Shown: piece by piece, positions 43,401-56,485 of the stretch
How the letters are laid out: the number at the start of each line of letters is the position of its first letter
Position numbering within the stretch: position 1 is the stretch's first letter
Notes under the pieces: generated by a model
What the model saw: only the letters and a program-made list of their open reading frames with translations
Database searches by the model: none
Told to the model about the DNA's origin: nothing
Position numbers and translations under genes: made by a program
Source: Strigops habroptila
Lineage: Eukaryota; Chordata; Aves; Psittaciformes; Psittacidae
NCBI RefSeq assembly: GCF_004027225.2
Contig: NC_044301.2
Location: forward strand, 26,682,629 to 26,746,628
Length of the DNA stretch: 64,000 nucleotides
Direction of reading: 5' to 3'

Positions 43401-45149
43401 CTCTCACTGACACGGAGAGGACCGAACACCATACACTGGATGAACTTAGCCACCAACATCAGAAAACAGCAGGCAGTGTTCACTAGTACCTGGAAAGAAA
43501 GCGAGCAGTCAGCGACAAATACTTTTGCTCTATTTAGAAGGAAAGGGAGAGAAGGAGAATGAACGAGTCTAATAAAACCTGCTATTGTTCACAGAACAGT
43601 ATTGGTTGTCTTTTTTTTGAGAGGGCTGAAATTTAAGCCTGGCTGATTCCAAGACACATACAGTAGCTAATAAGTCACTTAACTTTCTTTTCTAGAAATA
43701 CTGACATGGTCATTTTGATACACCGGTATAGCCAACGAACTAACCTACCTCTTCACGATAAATTGTTTTATACAGATCAGCAAATTTTAGCACCAAGGAA
43801 AAATGGGGACAAAACTTACAGATCCCAGAGGTGCTCATTTTGTTTAACACAGGACAGATAAGAAAACTACAGTTTGAATCTGTTGCTACAGGAACCAGAT
43901 TCAGACATTGTCTAGAAGGATTAGAAGCATTACCCCTCCTGTAACAACACTGCTTTAATCCTGCTTGGGAAACTGCTTTAAAGCAAAACAGCAAGGAACA
44001 TAATATACAGGCCTGGGAAAACTGCTTCTCACATCTGACAAAGACACTTGTAATTAACTTTTGACCTATGCAGAATACTGAAAGGGGGGAGGGGGGGGAT
44101 GAAGAAGCAGCCTCACCCTGTCATTTCTAAAGGACATACAGTAAACTTTTCCAGGGCTCTTAATTTAAGGTCCTGAGACAAAGTTTCAACAGGCTGAATG
44201 TGCTTGGTATATTCAAAACCCAGTGCCTCAGTCAAGCAAGCATGTTGTAAAGGAGATGTCCAACTAACACCACCTTTGAATGAGGCAAAGCTCAACAGCA
44301 GCAGCTCAGCTGGGTTTCTGATATCCCTTTGATGAGCCTTTATTTAAACTATGGAAATTAGTGAGCCAAGAATCATATACTGTTGCCAGGTTTAGGTTTA
44401 AATAGCTACACAAAATTATTTTATTTTCTTAAATGGTGAGAATGCTTCCTCTCACTGGCATGACTTTAAACGTTGTTTTAAAATTGAACACCCGGTGGTC
44501 TCCTCCACAGATCTCCAGCTGAGGGGACACGCAATGCTTGAGGCAGCACTCACCGGGCACCCACTGCCGAGAGCTTCACCCCAAACCCGCCTATGGCGAA
44601 GGGGAATGGGCACCAGCACCGGGCTGGACCTTCAGGGCGCTCAGCTCTAACGCAACCCCATCATTCGGCCACGGGAGGGAGGCGGTAGCGGCCCGGGGAG
44701 TGCAGGGGCGCATCCCGGACCAGAGCGGGCAGCCGGCCCGGCAGCACCCCCTCCGCGCCCCGCTGAGTCCCCTCGTTATACCGGGCGCAACTTCCGAACA
44801 AGAATAACGAGACGTCCCGCCCGCCCGCCGTGCTGAGGAGCCGGCAGAGGCCTCTCTGCAGGCCACGGGGCCCACAGTGCCGCCCGGGCCCGCAGGCCCC
44901 ACCGCCACCCGCCCGTCCCGAGCTCACCCAGATGCAGAGGCTGTCCGACAGCAAGTAGTAGACTACATCCAGGGCCCGCGGCCCGCCGCGGCGCAAGGGC
45001 TCGGCCGATTTAATGCCCGCAGCCCCGCCGGGGGCCTGGCTGAGAGCGCGGTAGGCGCTGAGGCCAGTGCCCAGCAGGGCCACGGCGCTAAGCGCCGTAT
45101 AGGTGCGGAGACTAGGCCAGGGGAAGCGCTCCAGGAACAAAAGCGGCAT
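1227..45149 (-). CDS. AMFR: AMFR (gp78), ER-membrane E3 ubiquitin ligase; spliced, 3' part outside window
   Basis: AMFR is a multi-pass endoplasmic-reticulum E3 ligase for ER-associated degradation; it works with UBE2G2 and p97/VCP and also targets sterol-regulated proteins such as HMG-CoA reductase. Nine coding exons are visible, in gene order: 44928-45149, 43397-43489, 33387-33551, 31463-31615, 16078-16118, 15184-15316, 14390-14523, 5419-5529, 1227-1417. Every junction has GT and AG ends, and the phases add up to one frame of about 414 codons. The start [18 protein letters not shown] is nearly identical to human AMFR. The visible part covers the membrane-spanning region and the C3H2C3 RING finger, which is split between exons 8 and 9. 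The CUE, UBE2G2-binding and p97-binding regions would lie left of position 1. No frame break was seen. Introns 2, 4 and 7 each hold at least one provirus, and a solo LTR sits in intron 8. Confidence 0.97.
1418..2229. other. AMFR intron 8, no gene seen
   Basis: Intronic AT-rich sequence. Nothing recognisable on either strand. Confidence 0.6.
2230..2670 (-). repeat. CR1 LINE 3' fragments, antisense (two adjoining pieces)
   Basis: 2230-2540 starts with the reverse complement of the CR1 terminal motif (AGAATCATAGAATGG) and repeats the left-edge CR1 almost word for word (GACAGGGATGGGGCAGCC). A second start, AGAATCACAGACTAG at about 2541, opens another antisense CR1 tail running to about 2670. These are two separate 5'-truncated insertions, or one target hit twice, inside AMFR intron 8. 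Confidence 0.85.
2671..4781. other. AMFR intron 8, no gene seen
   Basis: About 2.1 kb of intron with no recognisable repeat, RNA or coding signal. Short open frames here have no family features. Confidence 0.55.
4782..5357 (-). mobile_element. Solo LTR of the ERV-L-like family
   Basis: 576 bp, read on the minus strand from TGTCCTGGGTTCAGC to ...CAACA. It is flanked by a perfect 5-bp target duplication, CATGC, at 4777-4781 and 5358-5362. The sense strand carries a TATA-like box in the CAGTATA(G/T)AAA region and the GTTATTTCCCTTATT tract seen in the other LTRs. It has the same orientation as AMFR. Its U3 end lies only 61 bp from the splice donor of AMFR exon 8. Confidence 0.93.
5419..5529 (-). 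CDS. AMFR: AMFR coding exon 8 (first half of RING finger)
   Basis: Encodes [20 protein letters not shown] through KLPCGHFFH, the first RING ligands (CAIC, CGH, H). The acceptor is TTTGTAG at 5530-5531 and the donor is GTACGT starting at 5418. It begins with the third base of an Arg codon started in exon 7. It is unusually close to the solo LTR at 4782-5357. Confidence 0.97.
5530..6488. other. AMFR intron 7, no gene seen
   Basis: Intron sequence with a T/A-rich stretch near 5945-5990. No supported feature. Confidence 0.55.
6494..7078 (-). repeat. ERV A 3' LTR
   Basis: 585 bp, ending ...CCAGGACA at the internal side and CATCGTGG at the outer side, where other copies have TGTCGTGG. The internal side is preceded, in sense, by a purine-rich tract (GGAATAAAGGGTAGATAC), a likely polypurine tract. 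Confidence 0.9.
7145..7205. repeat. TA/CA microsatellite inside ERV A
   Basis: Alternating TATATATA and ACACACAC between integrase and the 3' LTR. Related repeats lie at the same viral position in C (about 36160-36205) and E (about 57368-57425), so the seed repeat is part of the viral 3' region. Confidence 0.8.
7480..10555 (-). pseudogene. ERV A pol (PR-RT-RNase H-IN), degenerate
   Basis: Broken retroviral pol. In sense order: protease with a DTGAQC motif (about 10440), reverse transcriptase where the usual YIDD box reads CIDG (about 9590), RNase H with LFTDGSC (about 8840), and integrase with an IESDNGTHF block and a downstream GKIERYNG glutamate (about 7870). The frame changes several times. 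An extra TAG occurs just after the gag stop, where B, C and E read TAC. The closest family by motif order and wording is ERV-L. No dUTPase was recognised between integrase and the LTR. Confidence 0.88.
10556..12761 (-). pseudogene. ERV A gag, degenerate
   Basis: Starts at an ATG at 12759-12761 in a CACAATGG context, runs through a hydrophobic leader (with an early stop in this copy), a basic stretch [18 protein letters not shown], a short Thr/Ala/Pro repeat (11700-11905), an acidic run, and a capsid-like block ([17 protein letters not shown]). It ends at the TAG at 10556-10558. At least two frameshifts are present near 11233-11317 and 10783-10841. No CCHC zinc knuckle was seen. Confidence 0.87.
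12846..12863 (-). promoter_or_regulatory. Primer-binding site, tRNA-Lys1,2 type (ERV A)
   Basis: The minus strand reads TGGCGCCCAACGTGGGGC, the 18-nt complement of the tRNA-Lys1,2 3' end known from foamy and Mason-Pfizer-type viruses. It is separated from the LTR end by 8 nt (GTTCTTTG). Confidence 0.9.
12872..13434 (-). repeat. ERV A internal full LTR (5' side)
   Basis: 563 bp, TGTCC... to ...CGACA in sense. It is followed in sense by the primer-binding site, so it serves as the 5' LTR, but it is not the outermost viral sequence: a gag-leader piece and a partial U3 lie further out. Confidence 0.9.
13435..13719 (-). repeat. Extra gag-leader piece and partial U3 at the outer 5' end of ERV A
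   Basis: 13435-13534 matches the pyrimidine-tract part of the gag leader (compare 12420-12520) in the same orientation. 13535-13719 matches the first about 185 bp of the LTR and ends CCCAGGACA right at the ATTAT target duplication. The order in sense is U3 start, gag-leader piece, complete LTR. Confidence 0.85.
13725..14389. other. AMFR intron 7, no gene seen
   Basis: Ordinary AT-rich intron up to the exon 7 donor at 14384-14389. Confidence 0.6.
14390..14523 (-). CDS. AMFR: AMFR coding exon 7 (last membrane span and cytosolic linker)
   Basis: Encodes [20 protein letters not shown] followed by [15 protein letters not shown] and NMEA. Acceptor CCCAAG, donor GTGAGC at 14384-14389. 134 bp, leaving two bases of an Arg codon completed in exon 8. 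Confidence 0.97.
14650..14775 (+). repeat. CR1 LINE 3' tail, sense
   Basis: Reads GGCCAGGTTGGACAGGGCTT..., then GGAAGGTGTCCCTGCCCATG, and ends in ATTCTGTGATTCTGTG, the CR1 terminal octamer repeat. Inside AMFR intron 6. Confidence 0.9.
14776..15183. other. AMFR intron 6, no gene seen
   Basis: AT-rich intron with no recognisable element. Confidence 0.6.
15184..15316 (-). CDS. AMFR: AMFR coding exon 6
   Basis: Encodes [20 protein letters not shown] then a membrane span ending LMHHIHML. Acceptor CTTGCAG, donor GTATGG. 133 bp: one base completing an Arg codon plus 44 codons. Confidence 0.97.
15317..16077. other. AMFR intron 5, no gene seen
   Basis: Intron. Short open frames have no family features. 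Confidence 0.6.
16078..16118 (-). CDS. AMFR: AMFR coding exon 5 (41-bp micro-exon)
   Basis: A 41-bp exon encoding [14 protein letters not shown], which matches the human AMFR peptide at this place. Acceptor TTCTGCAG, donor GTGAGT at 16072-16077. It is easily missed by frame-based searches. Confidence 0.95.
16119..16985. other. AMFR intron 4, no gene seen
   Basis: Intron up to provirus D. Nothing recognised. Confidence 0.55.
16991..17295 (-). repeat. ERV D 3' LTR with internal deletion
   Basis: 305 bp only. After the outer 24 bp the sequence jumps to the CCCCCCAGTTTATATACTGG region, so roughly 260 bp of the R/U5 part is missing. It ends ...GCAGGACA at 17295 and meets RNase H sequence directly. 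Confidence 0.88.
17296..17849 (-). pseudogene. ERV D pol remnant (RNase H piece joined to protease start)
   Basis: 17296-about 17755 matches the RNase H part ([20 protein letters not shown]) and the segment before it. Around 17756 the match jumps to the protease N-terminus near the gag stop. Reverse transcriptase is absent. In RNase H this copy reads TTG (17351-17353) where B, C and E have TAG. Confidence 0.85.
17850..20323 (-). pseudogene. ERV D gag, split by a solo LTR
   Basis: Begins at ATG 20321-20323 with an open hydrophobic leader of 71 codons ([16 protein letters not shown]...), interrupted at 20112 by a foreign LTR, and continues at 19553 through the basic region, conserved [18 protein letters not shown] block and capsid-like block to TAG 17850-17852. 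The Thr/Ala/Pro repeat found in A, B and C is almost absent (near 18940-18975). Frameshifts and stops are frequent. Confidence 0.85.
19554..20112 (-). mobile_element. Solo LTR of a second ERV family inside ERV D gag
   Basis: The ERV D sequence is interrupted between GCAACG (19548-19553) and GCAATG (20113-20118), a 6-bp duplication with one mismatch. The insert, read on the minus strand, starts TGTAGGCTTAA and contains an AATAAA (GCAATAAAGAATGCC, near 19630). A 6-bp duplication is typical of alpha/beta-type retroviruses, not of ERV-L. The 3' terminal dinucleotide is not a clean CA, so the exact end may shift by a few bases. Confidence 0.75.
20409..20426 (-). promoter_or_regulatory. Primer-binding site of ERV D (two substitutions)
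   Basis: Minus strand TGGTGCCCAATGTGGGGC, the tRNA-Lys1,2-type site of the other copies with two C-to-T changes at former CpG sites. Confidence 0.85.
20435..21047 (-). repeat. ERV D 5' LTR, insert-bearing subfamily
   Basis: 613 bp. It contains an A-rich insert (on plus: near 20648-20706, with GGAAGGAAAAAAAACCCAAC) that is absent from the LTRs of A, B and C but present in the LTR at 42748-43208 and in the one at 63172-63488. Confidence 0.88.
21053..22659. other. AMFR intron 4, no gene seen
   Basis: About 1.6 kb of intron without recognisable element. Confidence 0.55.
22660..23070 (+). repeat. Old CR1-type LINE fragment, sense
   Basis: A diverged match to the old amniote CR1 3' region: GGTCTATAAAAATCACAAAT, AGAGTAAACAAGGAATGATT, then GCAGAGGCCAAACTATAAAT and GAGTTCAATAAACAATCAGA in the expected order. 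Heavily mutated, so much older than the other CR1 tails here. Boundaries approximate. Confidence 0.65.
23071..24191. other. AMFR intron 4, no gene seen
   Basis: Intron up to provirus B. An open stretch at 23086-23499 has no family features. Confidence 0.55.
24197..24765 (+). repeat. ERV B 5' LTR
   Basis: 569 bp, TGTCCAGGGTTCAGC to ...AACCACGACA. A TATATAAA box lies at 24458-24465. No AATAAA hexamer was seen downstream of it inside the LTR. Confidence 0.92.
24458..24465 (+). promoter_or_regulatory. TATA box of ERV B 5' LTR
   Basis: TATATAAA in the context GCCCAGTATATAAACCGG, conserved in most LTRs of the family. In the 3' LTR of the same provirus it reads TATAGAAA. Confidence 0.75.
24774..24791 (+). 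promoter_or_regulatory. Primer-binding site, tRNA-Lys1,2 type (ERV B)
   Basis: TGGCGCCCAACGTGGGGC, 8 nt downstream of the LTR terminal CA. The same site and spacing occur in A, C and (mutated) D. Confidence 0.92.
24876..27194 (+). pseudogene. ERV B gag with multi-pass hydrophobic N-terminus
   Basis: The frame from ATG 24876 (CACAATGG, A at -3 and G at +4) to TAG 27192-27194 is 773 codons and is interrupted only by a TGA (25317-25319) and a TAA (25329-25331). In order: about 130 residues with three hydrophobic segments (near 24880-24920, 24935-25035, 25045-25100), an FFFSS run, a fourth hydrophobic segment ([10 protein letters not shown]), a basic stretch, a conserved [18 protein letters not shown] block, a Thr/Ala/Pro repeat (25735-26046), an acidic run, and a capsid-like block [17 protein letters not shown]. 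No CCHC knuckle. The product would be the structural precursor; the membrane N-terminus is unusual for Gag. Confidence 0.88.
25735..26046 (+). repeat. Thr/Ala/Pro tandem repeat in ERV B gag
   Basis: Imperfect repeats built from units like ACAGCAGCTACTCAAACCC and ACTGCAGCTACACCAACC, coding TAATPT/TAATQT-type peptides for about 100 residues. The counterpart is longer in C (40848-41216), shorter in A (11700-11905) and nearly missing in D. Confidence 0.85.
27192..27222 (+). promoter_or_regulatory. Gag/pol amber codon with downstream hairpin
   Basis: TAG (27192-27194) is followed in the same frame by pol. Ten bases later an inverted repeat CCTCCA (27205-27210), loop GCCAGG, TGGAGG (27217-27222) can pair perfectly. 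The same TAG AGG GGC context is present in A (10556-10558), C (39692-39694), D (17850-17852) and E (61515-61517). The layout is like the readthrough signal of gammaretroviruses. Confidence 0.75.
27195..30376 (+). pseudogene. ERV B pol (PR-RT-RNase H-IN), broken
   Basis: Polyprotein in frame with gag past the amber codon. Protease DTG at 27303-27311; reverse transcriptase with [20 protein letters not shown] and YIDD at 28128-28139; RNase H LFTDGSC near 29044 and DLYTDSWM near 29225; integrase zinc-binding H-x3-H and CETC (about 29528-29645), IESDNGTHF (about 29900) and GKIEW (about 30007). Breaks: TGA 28035-28037, a one-base loss near 28320, TGA 28508-28510, TGA 28882-28884, TAG 29149-29151, and a frame change near 29200. 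No dUTPase or env follows integrase. Confidence 0.9.
30801..31366 (+). repeat. ERV B 3' LTR
   Basis: 566 bp, preceded by a purine-rich tract (GGAATAAGGGGTGGATAC). It ends ...ACCACGACA 96 bp short of the AMFR exon 4 donor. The TATA box is mutated to TATAGAAA. Confidence 0.92.
31463..31615 (-). CDS. AMFR: AMFR coding exon 4
   Basis: 153 bp, 51 codons: [16 protein letters not shown], then a membrane span ([17 protein letters not shown]) and [15 protein letters not shown]. Acceptor GTTGCAG, donor GTGAGA at 31457-31462. Confidence 0.97.
31616..33386. other. AMFR intron 3, no gene seen
   Basis: Holds an A-run at about 32702-32719. No repeat, RNA or coding feature recognised; no provirus in this intron. 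Confidence 0.6.
33387..33551 (-). CDS. AMFR: AMFR coding exon 3
   Basis: 165 bp, 55 codons: [34 protein letters not shown] and [13 protein letters not shown], matching two membrane segments of human AMFR. Acceptor TTTACAG, donor GTGAGT at 33381-33386. Confidence 0.97.
33590..33848 (+). repeat. CR1 LINE 3' end, sense
   Basis: GACTGGATATTAGGAGAAAT, then CAGGCTTCCCAGGGAAGTGG, GGTTGGACTTGATGATCTTC and a terminal GATTCTATGATTCTA, a standard CR1 3' end. Lies in AMFR intron 2 just upstream of exon 3. Confidence 0.92.
33849..35351. other. AMFR intron 2, no gene seen
   Basis: About 1.5 kb of intron without recognised elements. Confidence 0.55.
35525..36088 (-). repeat. ERV C 3' LTR
   Basis: 564 bp, TGTCCTGGGTTCAAC to ...CACGACA in sense. 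The purine-rich tract ends at 36089. Confidence 0.93.
36518..39691 (-). pseudogene. ERV C pol, few breaks
   Basis: A two-base loss near 39590 breaks the protease start. Then 39560-38226 is one open frame of 444 codons from protease into reverse transcriptase and its connection ([23 protein letters not shown]). 38135-37731 is open to a TAG at 37731-37733 in RNase H. 37405-36518 is open across integrase, with H-x3-H, CETC, SDNGTHF and GKIEGYNG. No dUTPase or env. Inference: only a handful of lesions separate this copy from a complete frame, but it is not intact. Confidence 0.92.
39692..42073 (-). pseudogene. ERV C gag, 794 codons with two stops
   Basis: ATG 42071-42073 to TAG 39692-39694 is a multiple of three and has no frameshift. 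Only a TAA (41441-41443) and a TGA (40145-40147) interrupt it. The hydrophobic N-terminus (four segments in about 170 residues), basic stretch, [10 protein letters not shown] block, the longest Thr/Ala/Pro repeat of the window (40848-41216), acidic run and capsid-like block follow in the same order as in B. Extends B by 21 codons, mainly in the repeat. Confidence 0.9.
42158..42175 (-). promoter_or_regulatory. Primer-binding site of ERV C
   Basis: Minus strand TGGCGCCCAACGTGGGGC, 8 nt from the LTR end (spacer GTTCTTTT). Confidence 0.9.
42184..42747 (-). repeat. ERV C 5' LTR
   Basis: 564 bp, bounded outside by the TACTA duplication and inside by the primer-binding site spacer. Confidence 0.93.
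43397..43489 (-). CDS. AMFR: AMFR coding exon 2
   Basis: 93 bp, 31 codons: VLVNTACC, a hydrophobic span and GPLRVSERQ. Acceptor TTTCCAG, donor GTAAGA at 43391-43396. Confidence 0.96.
43490..44540. other. AMFR intron 1, no gene seen
   Basis: Intron. Includes a G-rich run near 44085-44099. No supported feature. Confidence 0.6.
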
Positions 45150-45470
45150 CGCAGAGCCCTCGCCGCCGCCCAGCCGCGCTGCCTCGGCTCCTGCGGCCTA
45201 ATGCCGTGTCCCACCCCACCGCCACCCCTCCCCGCGGCCGGGGAAGGGAACGGACCCGAACCCCCCGGCCCAGCACGCCACAACCACCCCGTCACAGACA
45301 AGGCCTAGCACGCTGAGTCACGGCCGGGGTGGTGCTTCCCCGGGACCCGGCCCCGCCCCTGGGGCGGCCTCCACACGACCAGCCGGGGCGAGGAGGGGGG
45401 AAGAGAACAGATCTCCCTCGATATCCATAAAACCTGGAGGCAGGGAGTGGAGGCTGCGCTTGCAGCGCTC
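44560..45470. promoter_or_regulatory. CpG island at the AMFR promoter
   Basis: Strong rise in G+C and CpG around AMFR exon 1. A TGAGTCA (AP-1 type) site lies near 45313-45319. No TATA box at a typical distance was found. Overlapping open frames in this block are by-products of base composition. Confidence 0.8.
44928..45149 (-). CDS. AMFR: AMFR coding exon 1 with start codon
   Basis: 222 bp, 74 codons from ATG 45147-45149: [18 protein letters not shown], a first membrane segment, and [10 protein letters not shown]. Donor GTGAGC at 44922-44927. The start is fixed by the near identity with human AMFR from residue 1. Confidence 0.97.
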
Positions 45471-45540
45471 CTGTACAGGCCGCGTGGAACTAATTGTGGT
45501 TTCTCAAACTAGCACACAAGGGAAGATGAGGGGGGAGCTG

Positions 45541-46105
45541 TGTCCTGGGTTCAGCTGTAGCAGTCATTTTTCTCCTTCCTAGTAGCTGGTGCAGTGCTGT
45601 GTTTTTGACTTTAGCCTGAGAACAACGCTGATGGCAACAACTAAAAACATCGGCATGTTAAGTAATGTTTACTCCGATCAAGGACTTTTAGTCCCATGCT
45701 CTGCCAGTGAGGAGGGGCACAAGAAGCCGGGAGGAAGCAGGGACACAACACCTGACCCAAACTGGCCAAAGGGATATTCCATACAATGGCAAGTCATGCC
45801 CAGTATATAAACTGGGGGGAGTTGCCCAGAAGGCCCAGATCACTGCTCAGGTTGGGCTGGGTATCAGTTGGCAGGTGGTGAGCAATTCTATCCTCTCCCC
45901 TTGTTATTTCCCTTATCATTATTATTATTGGTGGTAGCAGTAGTAGTTTTGTATGGTACCTTAGTTACTGGGCTGCTCTTATCTCAACCTGTGGGATTTA
46001 CATTCTTTCGATTCTCCTCCCCATCCCTCTGGGGGGGGGGGGAAGGCAGGGAGTGAGCAAGCGGCTGTGTGGTTCTGAGTTACTGGCTGGGCTTAAACCA
46101 TGACA
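45541..46105 (+). mobile_element. Solo LTR of the ERV-L-like family between AMFR and NUDT21
   Basis: 565 bp, TGTCCTGGGTTCAGC to ...ACCATGACA. Flanked by AGCTG (45536-45540) and GGCTG (46106-46110), a 5-bp duplication with one change. It lies about 390 bp upstream of the AMFR start codon, pointing away from AMFR and opposite to both neighbouring genes. Confidence 0.92.
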
Positions 46106-46236
46106 GGCTGTTAAATGCCAGGCCTTGAAAGCAGTGCTGTGCAGCTTGTTCTCATAGCATCTGACTTCCAAACCTCCACCTTCCCTTCCTCCCTGCTCCA
46201 TGCAAAAGCTGTTGTGTTCTACACTCCCCCACTAGC

Positions 46237-47591
46237 TTTATTTTCCCCATGTGGCAGCAGCCTAAGAAACCATATATTCTGCTAACCATACATCTAGGTT
46301 GGATGTTCCATCCATAAGACTGAAGTGAACAGTCCCACCACTACATTTTCCAGTATTTTTTTCCAGTATCAATCCTGTACTGCACAGCTTCAATTTGGCT
46401 GAAGCACCAAGCTCTTGCAATTGTTCTGTACATGGCTTATCAGCATTACCAGCAACAGAACCAAGCCCCATGGCAAGTTTCAATTCTCTTGGCAGCACGT
46501 GCTCTCCAACAATGCCTCTGTAAAAGAGGACAGCATACAAGCAACAGTGCATCTTCTGACCTGAGGCAGAATTTGGAAACAAGTCTTTAAAAGAGTTATT
46601 AAGCAAAACCGTGGAAGGCTGGAGGCATTAGGAAGCGACACATCCAACTGGAATTGATATTTAGCCAAGCACAGTAAAAAAAACAAAACTATAAAGGTTG
46701 GTATTTGCAACCTGAGACTGAAATGTTGAGAAATAGCAGAGGTCTGGGCATCTCTTCCAGGATGACACAGCACACTGGTCTGACAGCTCGGCATAATGTG
46801 GAGCCACTTGCATATGGTATCAGCAAAACATTTCAACATCACCCAAATTCTGTTTGTAGCTATAGAAAAATAAATAAAATTAATTTCACTCCCAGTATTT
46901 TAACTGGATCTCAGGCCAGTTCAACAGTTTGTTGGGTTGTTATTTTCTTAAGGAGGCACAGCAGGAGAAGATACATGTTTCATCTCCTCTAAGCCCTGTA
47001 CAAGCAATAATGCTTCTAGATCAGTTCTGGCAAGCTTTGAACAAAGGCTACACCTGCCTTTAAATACTCATACTCCCTCAAAACAGCAATTCTGTTCTCT
47101 AAGCTAAAACTCAAAATTATATTGCACCTACTTTTACTGTTTAATTTCTCCCTCAGACTAATTCCCTGCTCAGGGATGCAGATCAGCACATCTGAATAGT
47201 CCCTGAATGTTTAGGTCCTCCTCTTGTTTACAAGATCTTCTGCACACCTGAAGTAGTAAAGTTTAAAATATGTACTTAAAATTAGGAGAAAACTAAAGCA
47301 AAAAAGAAAGAAAGAAAACTACAAACCGAAGGCAATCTTAACCATTTTGTTTAATGTTGTACCAAAAAAAAAAAAAAAAAAAATTACAATGAAAAGTGAT
47401 TAAAACACTGATAACACATTGCCATCCCATTACTTAAACAGTTGTGATTCACTTCTCTATTCACACCATGGAAAGTTTAGTAGCCTTCAGGGAAAGAATG
47501 ACATAAAAAACCCTGTGTTTTTTTCTCTACATTTTAAAGCTGTGCTCACAGAGACGGCTGCTTCTCTCAGACTCTTCAGGTATACAGGACC
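46237..47591 (-). other. NUDT21: Probable NUDT21 3' UTR region
   Basis: Sequence downstream of the NUDT21 stop. Possible poly(A) hexamers on the minus strand are ATTAAA (47350-47355 and near 47143) and AATAAA (46237-46242). Which is used cannot be told from sequence alone. A long A-run (about 47365-47385, plus strand) lies inside. Confidence 0.5.
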
Positions 47592-54804
<7,213 letters not shown>

Positions 54805-55514
54805 GGCAGCGGGAGCGATCGGTACTCAGAGGCGATCGCCGTCAGCCTCCAGTCAAGCCGCGCTCCCTTTCGCACGCCGCCACATCGGAACTTCCGCCGC
54901 GACCATAGAAAGGAGCCGCCCTGCTTTCGTGCGGTGCGGTTAGGTCAGCGGGCAGCGCGAGGGTTGCTAGGAGTCGCGGTGCAGGGTCAGGGCTGCGACC
55001 ATGGGCGCCAAGCGGGGCACTGGGGAAGAAGTGCAGGAAACGGGAGATGTGCGCCGAGCTCAGTGACGTGGCACTGTGGGAGCGGGCGGCGGAGGCCTGG
55101 GCCCGCGAGGAGCCGCTCCGACACGGTACAGTTTGACCCGACACCACCCGCCCTGACCTTTGTCTCCTCTCCTCACTGGTGGCGCTTCCCCTGCTGCAGA
55201 GGCGGTGGCGGTGGAGCCAGCTCCCTTCCGGCACGGCGTCATCCTCGACTTCCTGGCGGGCACGGCCTTCGTGGAGGCGCTGCGCGACGAACTGCTGGGC
55301 CTCGGCTTCCATGGGCGACGCAACGAACTTCTCTTGCTGTGGCAGGTGGGCCCCGGGCCGCGCCGGGACGAGCTGGGCAGCGCTAACCCCTATCCTTTCT
55401 TTTCCAATAGGCCGCCGCATTCCGAGGAGCTGGGGGAAGGGCGGAGCCGCAACGTCGCGGCGCTGAGGTAAAGCGTCGGCTCGGGGCCTTGCCGGCTCCG
55501 GATGGGGAATTAAA

Positions 55515-55660
55515 GACTTGCAGACTGGTTTGGGTTGGAAGGGACCTTAAAGCTCATTCAGTTCCAACTCCCTGCCATGGGCAGGGACACCTTCCACTAG
55601 ACTAGGTTGCTCCAAGTCCTGTCCAACCTGGCCTTGAACACAGGGACAACCAGGGAGGGG
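55515..55660 (-). repeat. CR1 LINE 3' tail, antisense
   Basis: CAGACTGGTTTGGGTTGGAA, then CCCTGCCATGGGCAGGGACA and CTGTCCAACCTGGCCTTGAA, the reverse complement of a CR1 tail. It lies where OGFOD1 exon 4 would be sought. Confidence 0.85.
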
Positions 55661-56014
55661 CAGGGGATGAATTAAAACTGCCTGTACCTTCAGGGTGGGC
55701 TAATCTGCCAATTGCAGTGTGGTCCCATAGAAGTTAATCTTGCAAATCTTGGGCTGGTGATGCTGACGAGTGAAAATGCAGTTCTTGGAAGAGGTGTGGT
55801 TTTTTTTCTTGTATCCTTGTGGGACAAAGCTGGGAAGCAGTCATTAGAATGAATCATGTGTGTACTGGAAAGATGCTACAGCAGCAAAACGTGTGTAATT
55901 GCGGATGTCTTGCTGTGCCATGATGATGAGTTGGAAGGTCGGAGAATTGCTTTCATCCTGTACCACCCTGGGAGAAAAGGGACGGGGGAACGTTGGACCT
56001 GTACAGCACAGATG

Positions 56015-56485
56015 GTAAGAGCCCCGAGCTCTGCTGCAGGTGGCTGAAAAAAATGAAGCTTGTGCGCCCCTTGCAGCAACTCTCCTCAAAGAGTAGAAGG
56101 GAGAGAAAGAGTTTCTCCTTTGTCCAGAGAAGATGATGGGTAGGTAAAATTTGTACCTTAGGGATGGGCTGTAGCGGGCTTTGCATGCAATGCTAATGGG
56201 AGACAGCAGACAAAGAAATGTCCTTTTTTTCCATTGGCAAGAGCCAAGAGCGGAGGCAGGATGGAAGTGATGCCAGTAACTGTACTTGGAAAGCTAAACT
56301 GATGATGATAACTTCCCTTTCCAGCAGCAGAATTCCACTGATTGCTCACCAAGCCCTTGCTCTCAGCTCCATCTCTTAAACCCAGGTGTCTCACCAGTCA
56401 CAATGTCATGAAGTCAGAGAGAAACAGCAGTTTCTAGGAAGTTCCCGTTCATATCTTAACCAGAGTGTGTTTTCTTCCTCCTCAG
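56015..56485. other. OGFOD1 intron, no other feature seen
   Basis: Between the two recognised OGFOD1 exons. Donor GTAAGA at 56015, acceptor CTCCTCAG at 56485. Confidence 0.6.

Noticed and set aside
44538..45308. Several overlapping open frames of 90-140 codons on both strands
   Set aside because: They arise from the high G+C of the AMFR CpG island; only the AMFR exon 1 frame has conserved wording.
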